A stretch of DNA of 64,000 nucleotides, taken from the IMG/VR virus record IMGVR_UViG_3300024513_000016, positions 1 through 64,000 of that record; one strand, 5' to 3'. The translations under genes and the position numbers were made by a program. Origin of the DNA: a virus. Shown here piece after piece: positions 1-7,419 of the stretch. Numbering within the stretch: the first letter of the stretch is position 1; each line of letters starts with the position of its first letter. Below the pieces are notes generated by a model that had not been told where the DNA came from, did no database searches, and worked only from the letters and a program-made list of their open reading frames with translations.

Positions 1-24
1 AAAAAAAGACCCCTTGCAGGGTCT
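1..24 (-). terminator. Intrinsic terminator after the 46-1446 gene
   Basis: On the minus strand a six-base-pair stem (AGACCC/GGGTCT, loop of six) is followed by seven T residues (plus-strand A1-A7). It lies 21 nt past the stop codon of the preceding gene, the expected place for a Rho-independent terminator. Confidence 0.85.
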
Positions 25-45
25 GGGGACAGTTTATGGAGTGTC

Positions 46-1446
46 TCACTGGGGCATTGGTTTTCCAGGAGTTCTACTTCTAGCAACTTGAGAATTATAT
101 CTCCTTCTTTCATCTCCAGTTGGACCTGCACCTTGTCTTGGTTGCATACCACCTACACCACGGTCAATATGAGTATCACCTTGTTTAATTTTCTCCCTCT
201 GACCTGGAGTTGTAGTTGTAAATGTCCCAGGAACTGGTTTATTTGGACCTACTCCAATATCAGTTCCAGGAATACTTAATGATGGTCTAACTTTCACTGA
301 ACCAGGAACTCCACCTTTCATAGCAATAACTTCTGCTTCGATAATTGTTTGTCTCCACTCTTCACTCATATTTGCCATAATGACTAATGCATTTTCATTA
401 GTATCTGCATATCCTTCTGCAACCAGATACTCAAGAATAACATCAAACAAATCTGGTTCATATGAATTAGCAAGATTCTTTTTACCTTGTGCAATTACCT
501 GGTCTTTAGTCATACCAGTTGCTTTCATCTTTGCGGCACCACCACCAGCAGCAAAATCATCCATTGGTTTTTTTGGTGTAGATTGCTGTTGAGCAGGTTT
601 GTTTATTCTATTTGAGAAATCTTGTTGTGCTTTTGCTTGCTTTGCTTTTTGTCCTGCATAAAGAACATCACTTACACTGCTTCCCTTTTTCAGTGCTGCT
701 TGTCCACCACCTGCTTTGAGTCCTGCATATCCACCTCTATCAGAAAATTGCTTTGAACCAATCTGATTTGAAGCATATGCATTTCTTTGGGCACTTGTAG
801 TGAAACGACTATTTGGATTTATTGCCATTTCATCAATCTCATAATCATAGTCTTGCTTCAAGACATTACCAAGAGTTTCCTTTGCCTTATCATACATTCC
901 CTGTGCTTGATTTCTTCCCCTTCTTCCACCTTCATTCTTAATAACATCACCAATAATAGGAACATTTGCACCAGGGACACTCTTTGCTTTTTCTCTGCCA
1001 ATTACCTCACCAACTCTGCCTGCAGTATCTCTAGCAGCTTTATCTAATGAACCAAGGAGTCCACCAGCAGGTTTTGGTGCTTGTGCTACTGGTCCTGTTG
1101 GTCTTGGAGTTGTTACTGGACCACCAGGAGTTCTTACAGGTCCACCAGGAGTTCTAACTTGTCCACTGCCAGTAGTTGTTGGTTTTCTATCAAATCTTGG
1201 ATCAAACCCACCTCTTGCACTTACATCTCTACTTCTTATATCTTCTTCAATTTCTTCACCTTCTGGTTCATAAGCAGCATTTTGCAGTGTTGATTTGGGA
1301 GTATATACCTTCTCTCCCTTTGGAATCATTTTTTGCAATTGATTCTTTGCATCACGGTCAGATGCACTCTTTAGAGGAACACCAATCTGCTGCTCATAAA
1401 CATTAGTATATGCTTCGTAGAGATTGCGTAAGTCTTGGGAATCCAT
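46..1446 (-). CDS. Putative virion-associated protein of cyanophage type, 466 aa
   Basis: I do not know the function. The N-terminus carries a LRNLYEAYTNVY segment of a kind that recurs at the start of cyanophage structural or packaged proteins. The middle (about 80-330) is a basic, Gly/Pro/Lys-rich low-complexity stretch with repeated RTPGGPV units. Near residue 340 is a compact acidic segment (LFDVILEYLVAEGYADT ... ANMSEEWR) that I recognise as recurrent in marine myophage virion proteins. The tail is again Gly/Pro-rich and disordered. It is the last gene of the left-end cassette and is followed by a strong terminator. No Shine-Dalgarno is visible, and TATAAATA overlaps the ATG, which may be chance. 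Packaging in the head is inference from its neighbours and composition. Confidence 0.8.
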   Translation of the reverse strand: MDSQDLRNLYEAYTNVYEQQIGVPLKSASDRDAKNQLQKMIPKGEKVYTPKSTLQNAAYEPEGEEIEEDIRSRDVSARGGFDPRFDRKPTTTGSGQVRTPGGPVRTPGGPVTTPRPTGPVAQAPKPAGGLLGSLDKAARDTAGRVGEVIGREKAKSVPGANVPIIGDVIKNEGGRRGRNQAQGMYDKAKETLGNVLKQDYDYEIDEMAINPNSRFTTSAQRNAYASNQIGSKQFSDRGGYAGLKAGGGQAALKKGSSVSDVLYAGQKAKQAKAQQDFSNRINKPAQQQSTPKKPMDDFAAGGGAAKMKATGMTKDQVIAQGKKNLANSYEPDLFDVILEYLVAEGYADTNENALVIMANMSEEWRQTIIEAEVIAMKGGVPGSVKVRPSLSIPGTDIGVGPNKPVPGTFTTTTPGQREKIKQGDTHIDRGVGGMQPRQGAGPTGDERRRYNSQVARSRTPGKPMPQ

Positions 1447-1462
1447 ATTTATAGTTTTTTAT

Positions 1463-2161
1463 TTATTTAGGTTTAGTCCATCCTTTATGTTGTTTTTGTT
1501 TTCCACATAAAACTCTACGAATACAACTATAATTTAAATTATTTTCAATACAAAATTTAGTAAGATTAACTTCTTCTACTATATTTCCATCTGGACTAAT
1601 AATTTTAAATTTCTTCCAAAAATGTGGTTTGGATTTTCCTTTATGTAAATCACTTAACTTTTTTCTAGTTTCTTCAGTAAAAACTTGATTTGCTCTCTTT
1701 TCTTTTATTTTTCGTTTTGCTTCTTCGGTATGCTTTATTCCAGTTCTTCCTTTTTTTATTTTTTCTATAACTTCTGGGGGTCTCTTTTTACCTATTAATG
1801 CTTTACTTATTTTCAATTTTGTTTCATCAGTAAATTTTTGAAGTGCTCTTTTTTCTTTAATTTTTTGTTTAGTTTCTTCACTCATATTACAGACACCATC
1901 ACCACCATTAGTTTTGTTCTGTAAAATTCCCATTCCCAAATCTTTCCTTCCATAAACAGAAATCATATAAATCTCGTGCTTATAGGCATTTTCTGCTGTA
2001 ATATTCTTTTTAAGAAAAATTATTCTAGATTTATCTTTCGGGGGCTTAATATCTGTTGCTTTTCTTTTATGTATTCTATTCCCACTACCTTTACCTATGT
2101 AGTAAGGTGTTCTATCTTCACGCAAATATGCATAGGTATAAAATCGGTTAGGATTTACCAT
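1463..2161 (-). CDS. GIY-YIG homing endonuclease with NUMOD3 repeats
   Basis: A free-standing homing endonuclease of 232 aa that would cut a related intronless or insert-free genome to spread its own gene. Residues 7-90 are the GIY-YIG nuclease: YTY (8-10) and YYIGKG (20-25) form the paired motif, followed by the conserved R29, E63 (HEIYMI) and N85 (NKTNGGDG). Residues about 93-178 hold several NUMOD3-type DNA-binding repeats (EETK..IKEK.., TEEAKRKIKEKR, TEETRKKLSDLHKG). Residues 186-228 are a helix-turn-helix/NUMOD1-like end (NLTKFCIENN ... GKQKQHKGW). The ATG at 2161 is preferred: an upstream in-frame TTG at 2185 would lie at or before the start point of the late promoter at 2189-2196. The gene stands alone between two late virion genes. 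Confidence 0.92.
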   Translation of the reverse strand: MVNPNRFYTYAYLREDRTPYYIGKGSGNRIHKRKATDIKPPKDKSRIIFLKKNITAENAYKHEIYMISVYGRKDLGMGILQNKTNGGDGVCNMSEETKQKIKEKRALQKFTDETKLKISKALIGKKRPPEVIEKIKKGRTGIKHTEEAKRKIKEKRANQVFTEETRKKLSDLHKGKSKPHFWKKFKIISPDGNIVEEVNLTKFCIENNLNYSCIRRVLCGKQKQHKGWTKPK

Positions 2162-2188
2162 TTCTACTCTTAAATTGGTTCGCAATAG

Positions 2189-2196
2189 TATTTATA
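2189..2196 (-). promoter_or_regulatory. T4-type late promoter, homing endonuclease
   Basis: Perfect TATAAATA octamer on the minus strand, 28 nt before the ATG at 2161, and just downstream of a terminator, so it gives the endonuclease its own late transcript. Confidence 0.75.
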
Positions 2197-2200
2197 CAAG

Positions 2201-2220
2201 AAAAGGAGCATTTCTGCTCC
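2201..2220 (-). terminator. Intrinsic terminator with GAAA tetraloop
   Basis: Minus-strand stem GGAGCA/TGCTCC closed by a GAAA tetraloop and followed by TTTTC. It lies 38 nt after the stop codon of the 2258-3109 gene. Confidence 0.8.
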
Positions 2221-2257
2221 TCCTCTACCTTAAAGATGCGAACCAATTAAGGCATTA

Positions 2258-3109
2258 CTATTTATCAACTGCTCCAGTCATTAGTCCCGTTTTGTTGCTC
2301 TTATCACTGCTTCTCTTGCCAAACACTTTCTTATAAAGTTTTGCTCTCTTTGCTACTCCAGTCTTTTGATCTTCACCAGACATCACTGCTGTTGGTTTTC
2401 CAACTACAGTCTCACCTTTCTTTGCACCTGCTCTCTTGAGATGCTTTGGAGTATCTTTTAGTGCTTGAATAAAGTTTCTACCTCTTTCCATTTGATTATC
2501 TGGGTCACCTTTTCCGACATCACTATCACGGTGCATAATATCTACAGTATGAACTGGACCTCTCTTATTAGCACCTGATTTAGAGATTTGCTTTTTCAAA
2601 TCCTTTACTCTTCTTACACTTTCACTTGAAGGTGCAGTTTTCAATCTAGTCATTCCAGTTGGAGTTTTTCCTGCTGTTTTGAACTTACGGATTAACTGTT
2701 CTCCCTTTGCTGCTTTTCTTGCTGATGCGTGAGTACGAATGTAATGATCCTGCTCGGTGCTGCCATAATCATCTTCAGTATCTTCACTATCATAAGTTGT
2801 GTAGTCTTTTGCTTTGGTTCTCAAATCTTTGGTGGAATACTTACCAGTTCCTTTGAGTCCTGCTTTCTTTGCAATCGCAGCAGTAGATCTTTCTTGCCTT
2901 GTCATATCAGCACCACGACCACGAGCAAGAGTTACCTTGCCTCGTGTTCTTCTACCACTTCTTTCACCAGTTGAACTCTCTTCAAGTTCTTCAATATCTT
3001 CTTTCACACAACGATTATAAGTCTTCCCAAAGAGTTTTTGTGTCCCTTTCTTCTTATAACCAGGCCAGCACTTTTTTGCTTCAGAAATAAATTCCTGATA
3101 TGTCTTCAT
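2258..3109 (-). CDS. Putative head-packaged protein with T4-like capsid-targeting N-terminus
   Basis: 283 aa, very basic. The first eleven residues, MKTYQEFISEA, differ at one position from the capsid-targeting sequence I recall for T4 internal proteins (MKTYQEFIAEA), including the I-x-E cleavage site for the gp21-type prohead protease. Residues 12-37 form a small two-cysteine motif (KCWPGYKKKGTQ..FGKTYN.CV) that recurs in marine phage proteins. The rest is lysine/arginine/serine-rich and probably disordered, as in T4 internal proteins. Its start overlaps the stop of the upstream gene by ATGA, so the two are translationally coupled. Function after delivery is unknown; packaging is inferred. 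Confidence 0.82.
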   Translation of the reverse strand: MKTYQEFISEAKKCWPGYKKKGTQKLFGKTYNRCVKEDIEELEESSTGERSGRRTRGKVTLARGRGADMTRQERSTAAIAKKAGLKGTGKYSTKDLRTKAKDYTTYDSEDTEDDYGSTEQDHYIRTHASARKAAKGEQLIRKFKTAGKTPTGMTRLKTAPSSESVRRVKDLKKQISKSGANKRGPVHTVDIMHRDSDVGKGDPDNQMERGRNFIQALKDTPKHLKRAGAKKGETVVGKPTAVMSGEDQKTGVAKRAKLYKKVFGKRSSDKSNKTGLMTGAVDK

Positions 3110-3579
3110 TGTCCACCACCCATTGAACGTGATCTTTGTGCTCTCTTCAATGCAACTTTATATTCTGGGGATGGACCTGAACCAATAGGTCTTTCTCCTT
3201 TTTCTCTCTTTGCTCTTTCTATTTTTTGTTGTTCCAACTTACCAACACCTCTCTTTCTTCCAGGTGCTTCTGCACCACTTCCACCACCTCCATGTGCATG
3301 TCTCTTATAAGTTCCAAGAACTTCATAACGAGAAGCATAGGGATTAGTTGCAGTGTCAATCATCCCTTGTTTAGTTCTACCTAATGATGCTTCACGAGAT
3401 ACAGTTTTCTTTTCTGACTTTTTTAATTTCCACTTTGTATCACTACCTTCAGGTTGTCTTTCAACTCTAGCAGACTTTACAGTTGTATAAAGAGGAGTCT
3501 TTTTCTTTCCAGCAACTTTATCTTCTTTACGCATTTCGTAAAGATGTGCTTCTTCTAGAAACTCTTTAAAGGTCTTCAT
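3106..3579 (-). CDS. Putative head-packaged basic protein with capsid-targeting-like N-terminus
   Basis: 157 aa. It starts MKTFKEFLEEA, matching the T4 internal-protein targeting pattern (MKT-aromatic-x-EF) with an L-x-E cleavage site after residue 10. The mature part is strongly basic and rich in Lys, Arg and Gly, with no fold I recognise; a GGGGSG run and KRGVGKLEQQKIERAKREKG lie in the second half. It sits 27 nt after the HNH-like fusion gene and overlaps the next gene by 4 nt. A GATAAATA late promoter lies 21 nt before its ATG. Confidence 0.8.
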   Translation of the reverse strand: MKTFKEFLEEAHLYEMRKEDKVAGKKKTPLYTTVKSARVERQPEGSDTKWKLKKSEKKTVSREASLGRTKQGMIDTATNPYASRYEVLGTYKRHAHGGGGSGAEAPGRKRGVGKLEQQKIERAKREKGERPIGSGPSPEYKVALKRAQRSRSMGGGQ

Positions 3580-3599
3580 CTTTTTATAACTTTTATTTT

Positions 3600-3607
3600 T
3601 ATTTATC
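3600..3607 (-). promoter_or_regulatory. T4-type late promoter variant GATAAATA
   Basis: GATAAATA on the minus strand, 21 nt before the ATG at 3579, partly inside the end of the upstream gene. Confidence 0.5.
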
Positions 3608-4626
3608 TAGGATTTTGCTTTTGCTTTTTTCTTTTGTCTTCTCACTGCTGCAGAAAGAAGTTCTTTATGAGGAATTGAACCAGAAACAATATCTTTTGTT
3701 TTTGATTCTATTTCATGTGCTCCACCCTTTCTATGATAAATTCCAGGTTTATCTGAAGGATCAGTAGATCTCTTAGCACCCATTATATTTCTTGGATGAT
3801 GTCCATGATAAACCCCTTGCGAAGCATCTTTTTTTACTCGTTCTTTCCACTCTGCATCACTCATAGATGACTTCAATTTTGAAGAATAATGTAGTGGAGT
3901 AATATGATGTGCTTCTAATCCTTTAGACTTCAATTTTCTTATTTTAGTATCTGCAGTTCTTCTTTCTTCACTCGAACTTAAATTTTCAATTCTTTCTTTT
4001 CTTCTTCCTCTTTCACCTACACCTCCAGATTTAGGTTTAAGTCTCCATTTTGGATTTTCAGTGCTGCCAGCATTATTAGCATAATAACCTGATGGAATCC
4101 CACCATGATGTTTTTCTAATTCAGATCTACTTGAAAAATATCTCTGTGCTTCAATTAAATATACTTCTTCAAAAAACTCTTTAAATGTTTTTTTCTTATT
4201 TCCCCAATTCTTTGCTCCTACTTTTCTACACTTAACTAATGCTCCAGAAGCATAAGCACTTGGCCATACACTATAACGAGATTTTACTTTATGATAACAT
4301 GCATCTTTTTCTTCAGTTGCAACCATTTTTGCTTTCCCTCTCTTATTTGGGTCTGGATCTTGACGATTCTTACGTTCAAAAGCTTTCTGCTCTTCTTCAT
4401 CAGAAAGTGCTGCTTTCATCTTGCTAGAACCACACTTCGGTTTTGTAGTTTGTCCTGGTTGTTTTGCACAAGGTTTTCCTGCATATCTTCCACCCAACTG
4501 AACCCAACCAGGTTTACCATCTGATGACTTACTTTTAGTAAACCAATCATGAAGAGAATAATCTCCAGATTTTCTACCTTCATAGATATTATCAAAATCT
4601 AAAAAAAACTCTCTAAAACCTTTCAT
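3607..4626 (-). CDS. Multidomain packaged-effector candidate: two targeting-like segments and an HNH-like nuclease end
   Basis: 339 aa that look like several modules joined. Residues 1-16 (MKGFREFFLDFDNIYE) resemble the capsid-targeting peptide. Residues 24-70 (SLHDWFTKSKSSDGKPGWV ... two Cys) and 109-142 (ACYHKVKSRYSVWPSAYASG..VKCRKVG) are two small cysteine modules that recur in marine phage proteins and have no function I know. Residues 146-160 (KTFKEFFEEVYLIEA) are a second targeting-like segment, now internal, as if two packaged proteins had fused. The C-terminal third has an HNH-like layout: EAHHITPL (239-245), YHGHHPRNI (273-281) and a later HRKGGAHE (298-305). The nuclease call is from motif layout only; activity is unproven. 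It is expressed from a late promoter variant 20 nt upstream. Confidence 0.8.
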   Translation of the reverse strand: MKGFREFFLDFDNIYEGRKSGDYSLHDWFTKSKSSDGKPGWVQLGGRYAGKPCAKQPGQTTKPKCGSSKMKAALSDEEEQKAFERKNRQDPDPNKRGKAKMVATEEKDACYHKVKSRYSVWPSAYASGALVKCRKVGAKNWGNKKKTFKEFFEEVYLIEAQRYFSSRSELEKHHGGIPSGYYANNAGSTENPKWRLKPKSGGVGERGRRKERIENLSSSEERRTADTKIRKLKSKGLEAHHITPLHYSSKLKSSMSDAEWKERVKKDASQGVYHGHHPRNIMGAKRSTDPSDKPGIYHRKGGAHEIESKTKDIVSGSIPHKELLSAAVRRQKKKAKAKS

Positions 4627-4645
4627 ATTCTAATATCTTTTAAAA

Positions 4646-4653
4646 TATTTAGT
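4646..4653 (-). promoter_or_regulatory. Late promoter variant ACTAAATA
   Basis: ACTAAATA on the minus strand, 20 nt before the ATG at 4626; one of six (C)TAAATA sites at like distance before genes in this window. Confidence 0.5.
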
Positions 4654-4813
4654 AATTTGTAGGTTTTTCTTGATTTGAATAATCTCCTTTTCCAACAAGG
4701 GACTGGACAAATAATTCAGTAAATTTTTCCATTTTATCTGGATGTACTGATGCTGGATTGTATGAAATTGCATCCTTAAGTGCTACAAGTTCTTCCCAAT
4801 CGTTGTTTTTCAT
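4649..4813 (-). CDS. Conserved small cyanophage protein, 54 aa
   Basis: Begins MKNNDWEELVALKDAISYNP and contains VHPDKMEKFTELFVQSL; I recognise this as a recurrent small protein of T4-like cyanophages with no known function. It is mostly helical by appearance. A TCTAAATA late-promoter variant lies 31 nt before its ATG, and the downstream gene's promoter overlaps its stop codon. Confidence 0.85.
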   Translation of the reverse strand: MKNNDWEELVALKDAISYNPASVHPDKMEKFTELFVQSLVGKGDYSNQEKPTNY

Positions 4814-4843
4814 TTTTGTCAGGGTTTCAAAACATTCCTACTA

Positions 4844-4851
4844 TATTTAGA
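4844..4851 (-). promoter_or_regulatory. Late promoter variant TCTAAATA
   Basis: TCTAAATA on the minus strand, 31 nt before the ATG at 4813. It marks the probable switch from the early operon to the late left-end cassette. Confidence 0.5.
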
Positions 4852-4913
4852 ACAAAATCATAGAAATTGCAAGGGTTTTAGAGGGGTTTAACAATCTCTA
4901 AAGATTTTAAAAA

Positions 4914-5228
4914 TCATTCAAAATTGATAATTTCTTGATTCTGATAAAATTCCCATAATGCATTATGTAAATTTGAGAGATCCATAATCCAAAATCCTTG
5001 GGGATAAATTCCTAATTCTTTCTGCAATTGTCTATGTGAACAACCAGATTTCTCTGCTTCACATGCGATTTCAATTACTGCTTGAACTGCAGAAAACCTA
5101 TCCTCATCTGATAGATTTTTATACCACTCTAAAGATTTTTCCCTACGTTCTTTTATCAAATTTTGCAAATTTTCTAGGTTTTTTTCAACCTTCTCTATAA
5201 CTTCAACTTTAGATTCAGAGTCCATCAT
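4914..5228 (-). CDS. Hypothetical protein, 104 aa, end of early operon
   Basis: No family recognised. The N-terminal half is a charged coiled-coil-like helix (EVIEKVEKNLENLQNLIKER); the C-terminal half has a possible helix-turn-helix-like stretch (CSHRQLQKELGIYPQGFW). Two adjacent ATGs occur (5228 and 5225). The first overlaps the upstream stop as TAATG, so translation is coupled. It is the last gene of the early series. Confidence 0.75.
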   Translation of the reverse strand: MMDSESKVEVIEKVEKNLENLQNLIKERREKSLEWYKNLSDEDRFSAVQAVIEIACEAEKSGCSHRQLQKELGIYPQGFWIMDLSNLHNALWEFYQNQEIINFE

Positions 5229-5452
5229 TAGAAAATTCCTCCAAAGAAATCCTTTCCATCTTTGCTACTAAATTTTTCTTCAACTTTATCCATAAATTTA
5301 TCAGTTTTAATCAAAGAATCGATTCTATAAATAAGATCCGAAATTTCTCTGGAAACAAAAGGTTTTTCTTGCCTTGCAGCATATGCTAATGCATTTCTTA
5401 GACATTGTTCTGCTTCCTTTAGTGATCCTTCTACTGATTGGGAAAGTGCCAT
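5228..5452 (-). CDS. Conserved small cyanophage protein, 74 aa
   Basis: Contains SLKEAEQCLRNALAYAARQE followed by a second amphipathic helix (REISDLIYRIDSLIKTD), a pattern I recognise from other cyanophages; function unknown. It overlaps the upstream gene by 1 nt and the downstream gene by 1 nt (TAATG), typical of a coupled early operon. Confidence 0.8.
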   Translation of the reverse strand: MALSQSVEGSLKEAEQCLRNALAYAARQEKPFVSREISDLIYRIDSLIKTDKFMDKVEEKFSSKDGKDFFGGIF

Positions 5453-5724
5453 TATTCCATTCTCCGATAATGATTTTGCAATACTTCAATTAATCTAGCA
5501 GTAATTTCTTTATTTAACAAGATTTCTGAAAATGCTCCAGAATTATAACTAGATCTTTTACCTAAAATATAGTTAAAAGCATACTTTAACCTATTCCAAA
5601 ACCCAACATCAGACAAATGAACTTCTACATATAGATCATTATAATCTTCATCATCATCGAAAGAAGTAATAATAAATTGATGATCTACACTACCACAAGA
5701 ACATACAAACAATTCTTGTTTCAT
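5452..5724 (-). CDS. Conserved small phage protein with N-terminal CxC motif, 90 aa
   Basis: Starts MKQELFVCSCGSVDHQFIIT, followed by an acidic loop, a beta strand (DLYVEVHLSD) and GFWNRLKYAFNYILG. The Cys-x-Cys with a nearby His suggests a metal site, but only two cysteines are present. The same arrangement is familiar from other marine myophages. Overlaps its upstream neighbour by 4 nt. Confidence 0.8.
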   Translation of the reverse strand: MKQELFVCSCGSVDHQFIITSFDDDEDYNDLYVEVHLSDVGFWNRLKYAFNYILGKRSSYNSGAFSEILLNKEITARLIEVLQNHYRRME

Positions 5725-6494
5725 GATTCTTTAATCCAAAATCCATCAGCAGTCATTGTCCAACCTTCTGCAATCATTTCATCATAAGTTTTATATTTTT
5801 CAGGTTGATTATTATCTACTTTTTGAAGTTTGAATGATCCATCTCGATTATCAATCCACTCTAGAGTATCACCCTCTTTCCAACCAATTTCATTCAATAG
5901 ACTCTCGGGAAGAATAAGATTATAGTCATCGTCAATCGTCACTTTCCATTTTTTTGTTATATTTCTGCGATAATCTTTTGGTGGAAACATTTTATCAAAT
6001 TCATCATTATTTACATTTTTCCAACCAAAATGTATTTGATGTGGAGGTAATGGACTCTTAGATGCATAATCTAGTTCTACTCTTTTATTATAATATTCTG
6101 CTTCACGTAGATTATATTCTCTACATTGTTCTTTTTCTTCATCGGATGCTGCTTTATCGCACATTGCATCCAATTCTTCTTCAGTATATTGCGAGTTTGC
6201 TTTATTTAAATTGTTATTATTTTCAATAAAAGATTGTCCAGTTAGAATATCAATTCGAGTTTCTAGTGAATTTTCCAAACGATATAGTTCATTTGTCGTT
6301 GATAGGTTTTCTTCTTCAAGTACATTTACTCGATCATATAATTCCCTATTCTTATGCTCTAGACTAGAAATCCTAGTCATCAATTGATCAATAAAATCCG
6401 ACAAATTGGTCTTCTGACCAGTGATCATATCATTTATATTAACTTGATAATCTTCAATTGTATTTTCTTTTGTAAGATTTTTAATAATATTCAT
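5721..6494 (-). CDS. Coiled-coil protein with C-terminal AbrB/SpoVT-like DNA-binding domain
   Basis: 257 aa. Residues about 25-90 form a coiled coil; a charged linker follows. Residues about 180-225 (KKWKVTIDDDYNLILPESLL, then GWKEGDTLEW) match the swapped-hairpin AbrB/MazE fold that cyanophages often encode as a small stand-alone protein. The last 30 residues carry a short WTMTADGFWIKE motif. It might act as a dimeric or tetrameric early transcription factor; that role is inference. No strong Shine-Dalgarno is visible. Confidence 0.8.
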   Translation of the reverse strand: MNIIKNLTKENTIEDYQVNINDMITGQKTNLSDFIDQLMTRISSLEHKNRELYDRVNVLEEENLSTTNELYRLENSLETRIDILTGQSFIENNNNLNKANSQYTEEELDAMCDKAASDEEKEQCREYNLREAEYYNKRVELDYASKSPLPPHQIHFGWKNVNNDEFDKMFPPKDYRRNITKKWKVTIDDDYNLILPESLLNEIGWKEGDTLEWIDNRDGSFKLQKVDNNQPEKYKTYDEMIAEGWTMTADGFWIKES

Positions 6495-6540
6495 AATATA
6501 CGATTAGATTTTTTTACTTTAATGTTAATTAGTTAAAAAG

Positions 6541-6816
6541 TCAAGATTTTTTTACAGGAGTAACACATTCACTACAATAAGTATCTTCCAATAACTCAAC
6601 TTCATCTGATGAAACTACTGTCCATTCTCCTGATTTATCGCAAAAATGTTCCCAAATTGGAATATTTTCCGATTCCATACGACGATATTGCTTTCCTCTA
6701 TAGGGTTTAAAATAATCCCCAGTAAAATGTCTAGAAACTTCTAATTTTTGAATTTGCATAGATTCTACTATTCTTTGAAGTTCTACTATTTGTTTTTGAA
6801 TTTCTTCGATAGTCAT
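6541..6816 (-). CDS. Hypothetical protein, 91 aa, three cysteines
   Basis: Unrecognised. N-terminal coiled coil (EIQKQIVELQRIVESMQIQK), then a short globular part with HFC near residue 58 and YCSEC near residue 80, which could form a small zinc site. It stands alone with 46-nt gaps on each side. Confidence 0.7.
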   Translation of the reverse strand: MTIEEIQKQIVELQRIVESMQIQKLEVSRHFTGDYFKPYRGKQYRRMESENIPIWEHFCDKSGEWTVVSSDEVELLEDTYCSECVTPVKKS

Positions 6817-6862
6817 AATAGTTCTTATGTGTGGTTAATACTATTTAATCTTATTAAATTTT

Positions 6863-7288
6863 TTATATAAATTGTACATTTCTAGAAAGTGTTATTCTTT
6901 TACATGATTTATCATCTTTAATAATTTCTACAAGATCTGCAAAGTAATCTTCAACCTCAGATAATCCAGAGGAACAACCATATTCCCATGCTTTTTCAAA
7001 TAATTTATTTGCTTTTGGATGATGAGTAATTTCATACTTTTTAATAAGATCACAACAAAATTCATCTTGTAATCTTTTGTTTTCTCTATGATAATGTTCC
7101 AAGTGTGTTTGATATGAAACTTCGTCTAAAACTTTTTCTTCTACACAGTTTTTTGGTGATTCAAAGTCTTCATCAAATTGTCTTTTCATTGCTACCATTA
7201 CCCCCTTTCGGTAATAATAGATGGTCATATATTTGTCTTTTGTTGGAACCGAAACTGTATTATTTTGATAACATGAATAAGGTCTCAT
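6863..7288 (-). CDS. Conserved cyanophage protein, 141 aa
   Basis: The C-terminal part (PKANKLFEKAWEYGCSSGLS, then EVEDYFADLVEII) matches a small protein family common in cyanophages with no known function. The N-terminal MTIYYYRKGVMVAMKRQFD segment may mark the ancestral start, but the ATG at 7288 keeps the full frame open. It is the first gene after a terminator-like hairpin at 7344-7372. Confidence 0.78.
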   Translation of the reverse strand: MRPYSCYQNNTVSVPTKDKYMTIYYYRKGVMVAMKRQFDEDFESPKNCVEEKVLDEVSYQTHLEHYHRENKRLQDEFCCDLIKKYEITHHPKANKLFEKAWEYGCSSGLSEVEDYFADLVEIIKDDKSCKRITLSRNVQFI

Positions 7289-7319
7289 AAAATATTCATT
7301 TGTTTTTTCGATAGGTTAG

Positions 7320-7345
7320 TTCAAGATCGATTGGTCAATCTTGAA
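7320..7345. repeat. 8-bp inverted repeat in leader of 6863-7288 gene
   Basis: Arms TTCAAGAT/ATCTTGAA separated by 10 nt, overlapping the T-run of the hairpin at 7349-7372. It lies 32 nt before the start codon and might act as an alternative structure to that hairpin. Confidence 0.55.
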
Positions 7346-7372
7346 AAAACTATAAGATATAAAGATTATAGT
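7344..7372 (-). terminator. AT-rich terminator or attenuator hairpin
   Basis: Minus-strand ACTATAA-(10 nt)-TTATAGT followed by six T residues. The stem is AT-rich, so it is a weak terminator; it lies between a TATAAT-type promoter (7414-7419) and the start of the next gene. Confidence 0.55.
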
Positions 7373-7413
7373 GTCTATACCTTTTTTTGGAAATATTGCA
7401 GCATAAATGACGC

Positions 7414-7419
7414 ATTATA
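7414..7419 (-). promoter_or_regulatory. Possible sigma70-type -10 box TATAAT
   Basis: Perfect TATAAT on the minus strand with no good TTGACA at 17 nt. It would start a transcript near 7407 that runs straight into the hairpin at 7344-7372. Confidence 0.4.

Larger units (their letters stand above)
2173..2248. repeat. 12-bp perfect inverted repeat enclosing a terminator and late promoter
   Basis: The arms at 2173-2184 and 2237-2248 are exact reverse complements (AATTGGTTCGCA/TGCGAACCAATT). The 52 bp between them hold the terminator of the upstream gene and the TATAAATA promoter of the homing endonuclease. A read-through transcript could fold the arms together close to the endonuclease ribosome-binding site. 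Confidence 0.85.

Noticed and set aside
1446-1453. TATAAATA as promoter of the 46-1446 gene
   Set aside because: The octamer overlaps the ATG, so RNA would start past it. Transcription from upstream promoters is more likely.
2162-2185. Longer start of the homing endonuclease
   Set aside because: It needs a TTG at or before the expected late transcript start; the next in-frame ATG at 2161 fits.
4814-4913. Short palindromes before the 4649 gene as a terminator
   Set aside because: Stems are 5-6 bp, AT-rich and not followed by a clear T-run.
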